Source: Pontibacter korlensis | Lineage (GTDB): Bacteria; Bacteroidota; Bacteroidia; Cytophagales; Hymenobacteraceae | NCBI RefSeq assembly: GCF_000973725.1 | Contig: NZ_CP009621.1 | Location: 3,589,001 to 3,653,000 of the forward strand | Reading direction: 5' to 3' | DNA length: 64,000 nt | Shown: positions 29,761 through 38,853 of the stretch, one piece after another | How the letters are laid out: each line of letters begins with the position of its first letter | Numbering within the stretch: the first letter of the stretch is position 1 | Made by a program: the position numbers and the translations under genes | Notes under the pieces: model-generated | Told to the model about the DNA's origin: nothing | The model's input: the letters and a program-made list of their open reading frames with translations, nothing else | Database searches by the model: none

Positions 29761-30393
29761 ATGAACAAAAAGATAGATACATCTGCATTGAATGCAAGAG
29801 CTCTGCACAAACTTACGCAGCTCAGTCAGGACGACTACCAGGCATTCCTGTACGACTGCGATGGCACTTTAGCCGACAACATGCAGGCGCATAAAGACAC
29901 CTATGTAAAGGTAGCTGCCGACAAGGGAGTGAAAATTGATCCTGCCATTGTAGATGAGTTTGCCGGCCTGCCCATCCCAGCCGTTGTAGAACAGATAAAT
30001 AAAAGGTATGGCAGCGAGTTTGACCCGATAGCGTTCGAGAAGCTAAAGTCAGACCTCTTCTATAATGAGTTTATAGCGCATACAATACCGGTTCAGTTTG
30101 TTGTGGACCACTTGGTGGCGCATGCCGGTAGTATGAAAATAGGTGTGGTATCTGGAGGTTCCAGAAAGATGATTCAGAAGACACTGGAAGTTTTGGGCAT
30201 TTCAAACTTAGTGGAGGTGCTGGTTTGTGCTGGCGATACGCCTCATGGTAAACCTCACCCCGATCCCTTCCTGGCAGCGGCAGAGCAACTTGGCGTTGCC
30301 CCGGAAAAATGCCTTGTCTTTGAGGACGGTGAGCCAGGCGTACAGGCAGCCGAGGCAGCAGGAATGAAATGGATCAGGGTAGATAAAATATAG
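29761..30393 (+). CDS. HAD-family hydrolase, beta-phosphoglucomutase/YqaB-like
   Basis: A 210-residue cytoplasmic haloacid dehalogenase-type phosphatase. Motif I is DCDGTLADN (nucleophile and acid Asp within residues 38-42), motif II is VSGG near residue 135, and motif IV is FEDGEPGVQAA near residue 180; the cap domain is the alpha-helical type between them. The family hydrolyses sugar phosphates. Located 15 bases after the exported protein gene, it is probably cotranscribed with the phosphoesterase. A phosphatase for inositol or sugar phosphate would fit but is unproven. Confidence 0.83.
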   Translation: MNKKIDTSALNARALHKLTQLSQDDYQAFLYDCDGTLADNMQAHKDTYVKVAADKGVKIDPAIVDEFAGLPIPAVVEQINKRYGSEFDPIAFEKLKSDLFYNEFIAHTIPVQFVVDHLVAHAGSMKIGVVSGGSRKMIQKTLEVLGISNLVEVLVCAGDTPHGKPHPDPFLAAAEQLGVAPEKCLVFEDGEPGVQAAEAAGMKWIRVDKI

Positions 30394-30800
30394 TAAGCTC
30401 TTGCAAGGTTTTGTGATGGCGATAAACTAGTGCTGATAACAGAATAAAGATGGTCTGAATAATATATGGGTTTACTAAAAAAGAAGACTATCTACAAGGG
30501 AAGTGATTTGGTGGTTGAGTATACAAACTGGATGTAAATTCTTACAGGCTTATGCCCAGTCCCTGTTTAAGATAAAACTCAAGCAAAAGTCCCATCAAGG
30601 TGATGTTATTTAAGTATAAATGTGCAGCAGCCTGTCAGGTCAGATCCAGAAATGGCTAGCTTCATGCATAGGATTTATCGGGATAAAGTAGATCCCCCAA
30701 CTTCAGAAAAATTTTAGTAACGTTCAAAACTACAACCTGCCAAAACTTCTCAAGATTTCACCGAAATATCCCATATCTTTGCGGCTTTAATTTAAAGCAT
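30394..30800. other. intergenic, no gene seen
   Basis: About 400 bases with stops in all frames. It should hold the ABC-F promoter near its right end (the segment CATATCTTTGCGG resembles a TAnnTTTG box at about 30772). Nothing else recognised. Confidence 0.5.
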
Positions 30801-32444
30801 ATGATTTCAGTAGACGCAGTTGCGGTAGAATTTAATGGAGCAGCGCTCTTTAGCAATGTTACCTTCAACATTAACGAAAATGACCGGATTGCCTTGATGG
30901 GTAAGAATGGAGCGGGAAAGTCTACCTTGTTAAAAGTTATTGCCGGTGTAAATAAGCCTACCAGAGGGAAAGTTTCAGCTCCAAAAGAAGCCGTTATTGC
31001 TTATCTGCCGCAGCACCTGCTTACTGACGACGACTGTACTGTGTTTGAGGAGGCTTCCAAAGCTTTTTCCAAGATTTTGGATATGAAAAAGCAAATGGAC
31101 TACCTCAATAGTGAGCTGGAGACACGCACAGATTATGAGTCTGACGAGTACTATGCCATTATAGAGCAGGTATCAGAACTGAGCGAGAAATATTATTCCG
31201 TAGAGGAAATAAACTATGATGCTGAGGTTGAAAAGACATTAAAAGGCCTCGGTTTCTCCAGAGAGGATTTCCACCGTCCAACAACAGAGTTTAGCGGTGG
31301 CTGGCGCATGCGCATTGAACTCGCCAAAATACTGTTGCAACAGCCTGACCTGATTCTTCTGGATGAGCCTACCAATCACCTGGACATCGAATCGATTCAG
31401 TGGCTGGAGGACTTCCTTGTGAACAATGCGAAGGCGGTTATGGTGATCTCGCACGACAAAGCTTTTGTCGATAACATTACCAACCGTACCATTGAGGTTA
31501 CCATGGGTCGTATTTACGATTACAAGGTGAACTATAGCCAATACCTGCAGCTGCGCCAGGAGCGTCGTGAGCAACAGCAAAAGCAGTATGAAGACCAGCA
31601 AAAAGAGATAGCAGAAATCACTGCCTTTATAGAGCGGTTCAAGGGTACCTACTCGAAAACGCTGCAGGTTCAGTCACGGGTGAAAATGCTGGAGAAAATG
31701 GAAATCATTGAGGTGGATGAGGTGGATACCTCTGCGCTTAACCTTAAGTTTCCACCGGCTCCTCGCTCGGGTAATTATCCTGTAATTGTGGAGAGACTTA
31801 CCAAGAAGTATGGAGACCATACAGTATTTCAGGACGTTTCATTAACTATCAACCGTGGTGAGAAGGTAGCTTTTGTAGGTAAAAACGGGGAGGGTAAGTC
31901 TACGCTGATCAAGGCCATTATGGGGGAGATTGACTATGGCGGAAATCTTCAGCTGGGACACAACAGCATGATTGGGTACTTTGCTCAGAACCAAGCCTCT
32001 CTACTTGATGAGAGCCTGACGGTGTTCCAGACGATCGACGAGATAGCAGTTGGTGACGTTCGCACAAAGGTTAAGGACCTGTTAGGTGCTTTCATGTTCA
32101 GTGGCGAAACGGTTGAGAAGAAAGTGAAGGTGCTTTCTGGTGGTGAGAAAACTCGCCTGGCCATGATTAAACTTCTGCTGCAGCCTGTTAATCTCTTGAT
32201 TCTGGATGAGCCTACAAACCACCTGGACATTAAAACAAAGGGAATTCTGAAAGATGCCCTGAAGGCTTTTGATGGAACAATCATTCTTGTGTCTCACGAC
32301 AGGGACTTCCTGGATGGCTTAGCTTCCAAAGTGTTCGAGTTTGGTAACAAGCGTATTCGGGAGCACTTTGAGGATATTAACGGCTTCCTGCGCAACAAGA
32401 AGCTGGAGAACCTGCGCGAAATAGAGCGAACTGCTGTAAAGTAG
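30801..32444 (+). CDS. ABC-F family ATP-binding protein
   Basis: A 547-residue soluble protein with two ABC ATPase domains and no membrane segments, the ABC-F layout. Domain 1 has GKNGAGKST, FSGGWRMRIELA and LLDEPTNHLD; domain 2 has GKNGEGKST, LSGGEKTRLAM and LILDEPTNHLD. The two are joined by a charged helical linker (about residues 245-300) that reaches into the ribosome in this family. ABC-F proteins regulate translation or protect ribosomes from antibiotics; this one resembles the housekeeping Uup/YbiT/EttA-like members rather than a resistance protein. Monocistronic. Confidence 0.9.
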   Translation: MISVDAVAVEFNGAALFSNVTFNINENDRIALMGKNGAGKSTLLKVIAGVNKPTRGKVSAPKEAVIAYLPQHLLTDDDCTVFEEASKAFSKILDMKKQMDYLNSELETRTDYESDEYYAIIEQVSELSEKYYSVEEINYDAEVEKTLKGLGFSREDFHRPTTEFSGGWRMRIELAKILLQQPDLILLDEPTNHLDIESIQWLEDFLVNNAKAVMVISHDKAFVDNITNRTIEVTMGRIYDYKVNYSQYLQLRQERREQQQKQYEDQQKEIAEITAFIERFKGTYSKTLQVQSRVKMLEKMEIIEVDEVDTSALNLKFPPAPRSGNYPVIVERLTKKYGDHTVFQDVSLTINRGEKVAFVGKNGEGKSTLIKAIMGEIDYGGNLQLGHNSMIGYFAQNQASLLDESLTVFQTIDEIAVGDVRTKVKDLLGAFMFSGETVEKKVKVLSGGEKTRLAMIKLLLQPVNLLILDEPTNHLDIKTKGILKDALKAFDGTIILVSHDRDFLDGLASKVFEFGNKRIREHFEDINGFLRNKKLENLREIERTAVK

Positions 32445-32874
32445 TCAACAAAGGGAAGGGGATTGTCATGTTGGACTGGCTCTTAAGGCCACAAAACCTA
32501 ATTAATCTTATTCCTTCCTTTCTTCTCTTTTAACTCAAGTTAGAATATAAACTCAAACATAGGATAACCTAAGGTCTTGTACCATGGCACGTCCTTCCAG
32601 AAAAGGAAGGGAGGACGTGCATACAGTTGATGTTATCTAGTACTTATATGCCGCCGCCACAAACCACACTAGCGAGGGTTGCCCTAAGAGGGGGTAGATG
32701 GTCTGGTGCAGTCCTTGCCGTAGCTGTACATCCTTTTTTCTTCCAGTAAGCTACATTTTTATATACCCCGAGTATACTTTGCTGCGCAGCTGAGGCATAA
32801 ACTTTATGATATTAGGAAGCCTTCAGCAGTTATTTAATTAGACACTGAGGGAGCGGTATATCCCCCCTAAGTCT
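32445..32874. other. intergenic with one hairpin
   Basis: A 430-base gap between convergent genes. A hairpin (GCACGTCCTTCC at 32587-32598 with GGAAGG-g-AGGACGTGC at 32605-32620, one bulge) may act as a terminator, though it has no T-run. No coding frame recognised. Confidence 0.5.
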
Positions 32875-33270
32875 TTATAGAATACCCCTGCCATTGTTTT
32901 TCTGGTAAAAAGCTATCTTTGAGACGAACATATCGGCCATTTTCTCTGCCCGCCACTTTGCCTCTGTCGCTTTCTCTCCGGAAAAAAGCTCATCTATAGT
33001 GGTAAAGAAGAGCACGAGCCACCGCTCAAAGTGCTCAACGCCCACTGGTAAGGTAATGTGCTTAGCACCGGGTCTGCCTTGGTAAGTATACTGCTCCAAC
33101 AGCACAGTTTGCCAAAAGCGGTACATTGTATCCAGGTGCTTTGGCCACCTGTCTTCAATTCTTTCTTCAAAAACAGGCCCGAGCATTTTATCAGCTCTTA
33201 CACGGGTGTAGAAAGTATCTACCAGTAGCTTGATGTCATCGAGGGTGAGAATGTCCTGTGTTTGTGCCAT
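32875..33270 (-). CDS. group III truncated hemoglobin
   Basis: A 131-residue truncated globin (trHb group III). Family features are the F-H-like opening (DIKLLVDTFYTRVRADKMLG), the PVFEERIED turn, WPKHLDTMYRFWQTVL, and HFERWLVLF containing the proximal His near residue 75-82. These heme proteins bind O2 and NO and are usually linked to NO detoxification or microaerobic respiration. It is a single gene here; a remnant of another gene ends about 45 bases upstream on the same strand. An H-NOX sensor gene lies 3 kb away. Confidence 0.88.
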   Translation of the reverse strand: MAQTQDILTLDDIKLLVDTFYTRVRADKMLGPVFEERIEDRWPKHLDTMYRFWQTVLLEQYTYQGRPGAKHITLPVGVEHFERWLVLFFTTIDELFSGEKATEAKWRAEKMADMFVSKIAFYQKNNGRGIL

Positions 33271-33315
33271 GTTTTAAAGTATAAATCTTGTCTGAATCAG
33301 GATTTACAGGATGTG

Positions 33316-33477
33316 TTAGAGTGACAAGGCTTGCTGGATGATCTCTTTATCAGCACAGGCCTTTTCGACTAGTTTCTTGTAAACCTTAAGTGGCTGCGTC
33401 GGTACATTTATATAAACAGGCAAAACCCATTTCTGTTCATTCCCTTCACCATTGAAATCATGATCTAAATAGGCAAG
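33316..33477 (-). pseudogene. C-terminal coding remnant of unknown family
   Basis: A frame of 53 codons on the minus strand with no start codon, bounded upstream by TAG and ending with TAA at 33316. The translation has natural composition (segments LDHDFNGEGNEQKWVLPVYI and VYKKLVEKACADKEIIQQAL), unlike random frames. A second short frame upstream (33540-33640, ending in AIELEELSRVYGRLLSRL) also looks coding. I do not recognise the family. The pieces may be the end of a gene once cotranscribed with the globin and since broken. Confidence 0.4.
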
Positions 33478-33743
33478 CTACTGAATTTAAAAGACCCGCA
33501 AGTTAAAACTGCCGGTATGGGCATCAAGTTAATAGTGCTATAAGCGGGATAGTAATCTCCCATATACCCTTGATAATTCCTCCAATTCAATGGCTGCAAC
33601 TCTTTCATTTACAAGTTTCTGCAGATGTGTATTGTTGGCCTAACGGAAACCTCTCAAATGCTAAAGTCTGAAGACACTGCTTGTTAAAATTTACTATTTA
33701 CAAAAGCCATTTGTATCTTAGTATAAGTATAAGCTATGAAACT

Positions 33744-34667
33744 ATGGAAGAGTTAAAGAGACACCTTAATCAGCAGTTTCTTTACAATAAATTGAAGAAC
33801 GTCTTCTGCAATGAAAGCCTCAGCGACTTTGGCTTTTCTCCGGCTATCAAAGACTACTTGAAGAGCAACCTGCAGTCACTGAAGCAAATGAGCGTAAAGG
33901 ATGAGGAGACGTTAGGTGATTATTTGGCTGATAAAGCAATTGCCTCATTCAGTCAGGCCAACCAGTTCTACCACTTTGATAGCTTTGACAGGGAAAGGTT
34001 GAGACGATTGTACAAAGGCTTACTTAGCAGGCTCAGAGGGATACCTGTACCTGTTGAGGATGAAGCGCTAGAGGCAATAGCAAAACAGCACTACCGTAGC
34101 TTGCAGAGCTGGCTTAAACAATCAAACCCTTTCGCTAAGCTATTGTATAAAAATTCTGAACCATATCTGGACCAGGAGGTGGTTTGTGCAGAATATACGG
34201 CACAAGCTCAACTGGAGCTCCTGAACATTAATCTTGCTGTGTTGCAAGAGCCTGTTCTCGATTTAGGCTGTGGTTCTCAGGCTTTCCTGGTAAAACTGTT
34301 GAGATCTATGGGCGTGGAGGCATATGGCATTGATCGCAATGTTACGCCCACTGAATATCTTCTTCAGTCTGACTGGTTTGAGTTTGATCTGGTACCGGAG
34401 AGGTGGGGGACCATTATTAGCAACCTGGGTTTCTCGAACCACTTCCAGCACCATCACCTCAGAGCAGGTGGGGATTACACACGCTATGCACGGCGCTTCA
34501 TGGAAATACTGCAGAGTATGAAAGTAGGAGGGACATTTTATTATGCGCCTGACCTTCCTTTCATCGAGCAATACCTGGATGCGTCTACCTTTGATGTGCA
34601 AAAAATAGCTGTGCAGGATACGCCTTACTTTGCTTCTAAAATATTGAAGCTTCAGAAGACCTTTTGA
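33744..34667 (+). CDS. SAM-dependent methyltransferase, class I-like
   Basis: The start is set at ATG 33744 (MEELKRHLNQQFLYNKL); an upstream in-frame ATG at 33681 adds an unlikely hydrophobic leader. The 307-residue protein has an all-helical N-terminal half without a match I know, and then a Rossmann methyltransferase core at about residue 175 with the SAM loop LDLGCGSQ, the acidic residue at the end of strand 2 (AYGIDRN) and a later NLGF motif in place of the usual catalytic N-P-P-F. Substrate unknown. It is followed after 40 bases by the hydrolase gene. Confidence 0.65.
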   Translation: MEELKRHLNQQFLYNKLKNVFCNESLSDFGFSPAIKDYLKSNLQSLKQMSVKDEETLGDYLADKAIASFSQANQFYHFDSFDRERLRRLYKGLLSRLRGIPVPVEDEALEAIAKQHYRSLQSWLKQSNPFAKLLYKNSEPYLDQEVVCAEYTAQAQLELLNINLAVLQEPVLDLGCGSQAFLVKLLRSMGVEAYGIDRNVTPTEYLLQSDWFEFDLVPERWGTIISNLGFSNHFQHHHLRAGGDYTRYARRFMEILQSMKVGGTFYYAPDLPFIEQYLDASTFDVQKIAVQDTPYFASKILKLQKTF

Positions 34668-34707
34668 AGATAACTATATGCAATCTGTTCAAGGAAGTAT
34701 AACCTTT

Positions 34708-35715
34708 ATGATCAAGTACAAATTCTTTTTCCTGATTTGCCTGGCGTTTGTTCAGGCTAGCCTCCAAAATGTTGTTGCCTCAACGGCTTGTATAAGTAAT
34801 GTGGAGCAGTTCACGGACAGCTCAGTGCTTTACAGCCGCAGGCCTGTTTCTTTCAAAAGCGGTGGGCACACCTTGAAGGGGCAACTTGTAGTGCCCAAGC
34901 AGGTGAAATCCAAAGTGCCGGCTATTGTTTTCTGCGTAGGCTCCAGCAGTTCCTCTACAATGGCTCATTATGCGTCCTTTACGGCGGCGCTGCTGGAGCA
35001 AAGTCTTCCTATGGACAGCATCGCAATTTTATACTTTGACAAAAGGGGGGTAGGGGAGTCAGAGGGGAGATGGTATACCACAGATTTTGAGGGCAGGGCA
35101 GCAGATGCCAAGGCTGCAGCCGATTATTTACTGACTTTACCTTTTATAGACAGCGATAGGATTGCCATAGTTGGTCATAGCCAGGGAGGCTGGATTACAC
35201 AGGTTTGCCTTTCCAATTATCCAGACACTTTTGTAGGAGGGATTTCGCTGGCAGGACCTACCTTCAATGTGCGGGAGCAGGTACAAAATGACTATGCCAG
35301 CATGCTTATGTGCCAGGAGCAACTTGCGGAGGATGCAGCGCGACAAAAAGCGCTGAAGATGGTAAACCGTGATTTTTTCCTGGCCTCACTATTGCCTGTT
35401 AAGGAAAACTGGAAGCAGCTAAAAGTTATAAAGGACTTTACGCCAACCTCATATTTGAGGTCTGTAAACCGCCCGCTTTTACTGGTTTTCGGTGAGCATG
35501 ATGCATTAGTATCTCCCAAACATGCAGTAGCGGCCTTACATGATCTTTTCCCGCAGGGGGTTCCGTCCAACATTCAGCATGTAACCATACAAGGAGCCAA
35601 CCATTCCTTTAAAATGTCTGATTTCTGCCATAAGGGAACGACAAAAACACTGCCCTATGCAGAGGCTTGCAGAAGCGCCATCCGACATTGGATTCGCTTG
35701 CACCTATTTAACTAG
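34708..35715 (+). CDS. exported alpha/beta hydrolase
   Basis: I use ATG 34708, which has an AAGGAAG sequence about 12 bases upstream and starts a signal peptide (KFFFLICLAFVQASLQNVVA). The 335-residue product is an alpha/beta-hydrolase: the oxyanion region is YFDKRGVGES, the nucleophile elbow is GHSQGG, and the catalytic Asp (FGEHDALV) and His (GANHSF) are recognisable near residues 262 and 305. It most resembles exported dienelactone-hydrolase/acyl-peptidase-like esterases. Probably periplasmic; substrate unknown. Confidence 0.82.
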   Translation: MIKYKFFFLICLAFVQASLQNVVASTACISNVEQFTDSSVLYSRRPVSFKSGGHTLKGQLVVPKQVKSKVPAIVFCVGSSSSSTMAHYASFTAALLEQSLPMDSIAILYFDKRGVGESEGRWYTTDFEGRAADAKAAADYLLTLPFIDSDRIAIVGHSQGGWITQVCLSNYPDTFVGGISLAGPTFNVREQVQNDYASMLMCQEQLAEDAARQKALKMVNRDFFLASLLPVKENWKQLKVIKDFTPTSYLRSVNRPLLLVFGEHDALVSPKHAVAALHDLFPQGVPSNIQHVTIQGANHSFKMSDFCHKGTTKTLPYAEACRSAIRHWIRLHLFN

Positions 35716-36257
35716 GATTGTGACCTTTTATACTAGTGTTAGGTATGAATGTATCGTTCCTTAGAGGTTGGCTTCCGCTTAGCTTATTCTTTGCAAATCT
35801 AAATTTGAGTCATGCTGCCTTTGACATAAAAATATAGCCAGCCTATGACTGATAAGCAGGCTGATTGTTTTCAGATGGTTCCAGAATGCTCAGTTCTGTC
35901 ACCTGTGTAGGAAACTGGTGATTATATGCTTTTATTCAATTTAGCTCCTCTAGCAGTATTTAAATAATCCAACATCTGCCAGCGGTAAAGTTGTAAGGTA
36001 AATGCGCAGTCAATATCTTTGCCTCCTTCCAGTATAGGCAGCCACCGCGAAGACCGATGCACACAAAAAAGTAAAAGGAATTAGCCACAAACCCATCCCC
36101 ATTGAAGGCATAGGTGTTATTCTTTTGTCAGAAGTGGCCTTTGGGTAACAAAGCCTGCAAACAAAGGTCCCGCAATGCAGGTTTGGGAACTAATAGCTGG
36201 AGAGATTGAGTCTTTTTGATATTTCTGATGAAGGGAACATACCCCAATGAAGATCGC
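35716..36257. other. intergenic, no gene seen
   Basis: About 540 bases between the hydrolase and H-NOX genes with no frame I can support on either strand. It must hold the H-NOX promoter. Confidence 0.5.
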
Positions 36258-36800
36258 ATGCACGGATCTATCTTCGTGCTGCTTAAACGTTTTGTGGAAA
36301 GCACATACGGCCACAGCACTTGGGTAGAGTTGCTGCAGGAGTCTAATGTGGAGCATACAGCATACTTGGTACAGGAGATGTACCCAACGCATGAGATTTT
36401 TGCGATCATCAGCAAATTGGGGGAAAAGACGGAACAATCAGTTTTCGAGTTGCTGGAAGGGTATGGGGAGTTTATTGTACCTGACCTGATGATGCTTTAC
36501 AATAAATATTTGCAACCTGAGTGGCGCACCTACGACATGTTACTAAACACAGAAGAAGCTATGCATGGCGCAGTAAGGCGGGAAGACAGCAGGGCTAATC
36601 CTCCTAAACTGCTGGTCATCAAAAAGGGCAGCAGGCAACTTATCATAGAATATTACTCTAAGCGTAGAATGGCTGGAGTAGCCATTGGTATTATAAAAGG
36701 AATAGCTAAATATTTCAACGAAAGTGACGTTGTGGATGTGATGCAGCTTACTCCTTCAGATAATGAAAGAGTACAGATAAAAGTAGATTTCCTCGAGTAG
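36258..36800 (+). CDS. H-NOX heme nitric oxide/oxygen binding protein
   Basis: Start at ATG 36258, since H-NOX proteins begin with MHG as here (MHGSIFVLLKRFV); earlier ATGs would add an unusual leader. The 180-residue protein is a complete H-NOX domain: proximal heme ligand His103 (EEAMHGAVR) and the heme-propionate motif Y132-x-S134-x-R136 (YYSKR), with the aromatic-rich FELLEGYGEFIVPDLM core. It senses NO and in other bacteria controls a kinase, cyclase or chemotaxis protein; none of these is adjacent, so the partner is elsewhere. Confidence 0.9.
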   Translation: MHGSIFVLLKRFVESTYGHSTWVELLQESNVEHTAYLVQEMYPTHEIFAIISKLGEKTEQSVFELLEGYGEFIVPDLMMLYNKYLQPEWRTYDMLLNTEEAMHGAVRREDSRANPPKLLVIKKGSRQLIIEYYSKRRMAGVAIGIIKGIAKYFNESDVVDVMQLTPSDNERVQIKVDFLE

Positions 36801-37233
36801 GGTAGCTGTTTGTGGCATCCCTGACATCTGCTGATATTTTGACCTGCTTTAACACGATGTTCCCGCGTTTAGCTGCTTCTCATTGGCCTTGGGACACGAC
36901 CTAATGCAATCTTGGTACTCATGAGTAGCATTAACGGCGGCGCCTGTTTGTAAAGGTTAAGCGGATGGGTGATCAAGAAATAATTGGGGCTGAATTTAGA
37001 TAATGTTCTGGCACGCTTTTAGCATCTCTAGGGGGGAATATTATAGTTATTAATTTTCTCTAGCTTTGCATGTGCATAGCTTGTATAAAGCAGCTGTTTC
37101 TGTAGCAGCGTGACAGCCCCGCAGGGCCAGGTCATCTTCATTTCTGATTCGTGTTGTTGCAGTTGCTGGGGCTCTGGAATTTCAAATCATAAATTTCAGT
37201 CCTTTTTGTTTTTTCCCAGCCTTTAAAATTTAC
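36801..37233. other. intergenic, desaturase upstream region
   Basis: About 430 bases with no recognised gene. A TAnnTTTG-type box (TAGCTTTG) at 37061-37068 could belong to the desaturase promoter, leaving a leader of about 160 bases. Confidence 0.4.
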
Positions 37234-38361
37234 ATGTCTCAAAAGATAAAATTCATCAACACAAATAAGTCGGAGTTCTTTGCCACTGTACGTAAGCGGG
37301 TGGATGCCTACTTCAAGGAAAGTGGGATTTCCAAAAACGGTAACCTACTGATGTGGACCAAGGCTATTTTCTTCTTGGTTGGCTTTTTCAGCCTTTATGC
37401 TTTGATCCTTACAGGATGGCTTAACTCTTATGCTATGGTTATTGCGGCTGCAGCTTTAGGTGCTTTCGCTGCGTTTATAGGTTTCAACATTTGCCATGAT
37501 GCCATACATGGCTCCTTTTCTGGCAGTAGTAAAGCAAACAAGGGGCTTAGCTACTTCTTCTACCTTATTGGTGCAAATCCATACCTGTGGAATATATCAC
37601 ATAATGTTGTACATCATACCTATACCAACATACCGGGACATGATGAGGACATTGAGGTGGCTCCCGGGCTTATCCGCCTGGATGAAAGCGAAAAAGTGAA
37701 CAGAATCCAACGCTATCAGCACTTGTACGCGTTCTGGCTTTATGGTCTTGCCTCCCTTTCATGGGTGCTACGCAAAGACTATGTTAAGTTCTTCCAGAAG
37801 AAGATAGGTCAGCACAGTGCAAAACATCCAAGGAGGGAGTATTTCAACCTTTTCTTCTACAAGATTCTGCATTACTTCGTGTTCATTGGGGTTCCCATGC
37901 TGGTCCTAAACCTGGCCTGGTGGCAGGCAGCCATAGGCTTTCTGGTGATGCACCTGGCAGAGGGCATCGTAATGGGTCTAGTGTTTCAACTGGCCCATGT
38001 AGTGGAGGGTACCGATTTTCCAGTGCCAACTGAAAAAGGCAACGTGGAAGAGGCCTGGGCTGTCCACCAAATGCGTACAACTGCCAATTTTGCCCCTAAA
38101 AGTGCTCTTGCAAGCTTTTTTCTAGGCGGGTTGAACAGGCAGATCGAACACCACCTTTTTCCCAAGGTTTGCCACATTCATTATCCGGCTATTTCTTCTA
38201 TTGTAAGGCAGACGGCCCTTGAATTTGGTTTGCCGTATCTGGAAAACCCCACTTTCAATTCTGCCCTTAAGTCTCATTACCGGATGCTCCGGACATTAGG
38301 AAAAGAGGCATATGCAGTGCAGGAGAGTTCAAGGGGTAAGGTATACCCGGTAGCTGCCTAA
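37234..38361 (+). CDS. fatty acid desaturase (front-end / linoleoyl-CoA type)
   Basis: A 375-residue membrane di-iron desaturase with all three histidine boxes: HDAIHGS near residue 88, HNVVHHTYTN near 123, and QIEHHLFP near 303. The Gln in the third box (Q-x2-HH) is typical of front-end desaturases (delta-6/delta-5 type), although Bacteroidota homologues act as general acyl-lipid desaturases. It inserts a cis double bond in acyl chains to keep membranes fluid in the cold, fitting the cold-shock gene that follows 120 bases later. Four membrane helices are visible. Confidence 0.88.
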   Translation: MSQKIKFINTNKSEFFATVRKRVDAYFKESGISKNGNLLMWTKAIFFLVGFFSLYALILTGWLNSYAMVIAAAALGAFAAFIGFNICHDAIHGSFSGSSKANKGLSYFFYLIGANPYLWNISHNVVHHTYTNIPGHDEDIEVAPGLIRLDESEKVNRIQRYQHLYAFWLYGLASLSWVLRKDYVKFFQKKIGQHSAKHPRREYFNLFFYKILHYFVFIGVPMLVLNLAWWQAAIGFLVMHLAEGIVMGLVFQLAHVVEGTDFPVPTEKGNVEEAWAVHQMRTTANFAPKSALASFFLGGLNRQIEHHLFPKVCHIHYPAISSIVRQTALEFGLPYLENPTFNSALKSHYRMLRTLGKEAYAVQESSRGKVYPVAA

Positions 38362-38426
38362 CGAGAAAGGCTAATGATGCCGTGATCAATAGAGGTTTTG
38401 TAACTAGTTTATTGGAAATCGTAAAT

Positions 38427-38478
38427 AATAATGAACGTATATACCTGCAGATATGTAGTAGGTATATAATAACAAACA
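38427..38478 (+). promoter_or_regulatory. conserved cold-shock leader, copy 1
   Basis: This 52-base stretch is identical to the leader at 45828-45879 in front of the second cold-shock gene. It contains a hairpin, TATATACCT pairing with AGGTATATA over a 13-base loop. The identity outside the coding region and the structure suggest a functional 5' UTR element, perhaps temperature-responsive; that is inference. Confidence 0.75.
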
Positions 38479-38480
38479 AC

Positions 38481-38672
38481 ATGAATAACGGAACAGTAAA
38501 ATTCTTTAATGACCTGAAAGGGTTCGGGTTTATCAAAGAAACAAATTCAGATCAGGAGTACTTTGTACACGTATCTGGCCTGGTGCATGAGATACAGGAA
38601 AATGACACGGTAACTTTTGACCTGCAAGAAGGAAGAAAAGGACTAAACGCAGTTAACGTAAAACGCGTTTAG
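38481..38672 (+). CDS. cold-shock protein, CspA family (copy 1)
   Basis: A 63-residue single cold-shock domain with RNP1 KGFGFI and RNP2 YFVHVS, which bind single-stranded nucleic acid and melt RNA structure at low temperature. Start at ATG 38481, matching the family N-terminus MNNGTVKFF. It differs from copy 2 at only two residues (Glu/Asp at 50 and the last residue Val/Ala), and the first 146 coding bases are identical. Its own leader and terminator make it an independent unit, although the desaturase upstream on the same strand is a natural partner. Confidence 0.95.
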   Translation: MNNGTVKFFNDLKGFGFIKETNSDQEYFVHVSGLVHEIQENDTVTFDLQEGRKGLNAVNVKRV

Positions 38673-38696
38673 TTTTAACATATAAGTCATTAATTG

Positions 38697-38722
38697 AAAG
38701 CCTTACACTATGTAAGGCTTTT
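38697..38722 (+). terminator. terminator of cold-shock gene copy 1
   Basis: AAAGCCTTACA / TGTAAGGCTTTT with a three-base loop, followed by more T (TTTTTTG). The stem core AAGCCTTAC is shared with the terminator of copy 2. Confidence 0.9.
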
Positions 38723-38853
38723 TTGTTTTCTACTTAGGCTGACTGCCTCGCATATTGTATCCCTGGGATTGTTTAACAAACTCAATAGATTTGATGTAAA
38801 CAGTTTATTTGTTTACTGATTTATATATTAGTGATCGCACAATTAAAAATAAT

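Noticed and set aside
32587-32620. CRISPR-like or phage repeat
   Set aside because: Single imperfect hairpin with no repetition; no CRISPR array or cas gene is visible in the window.
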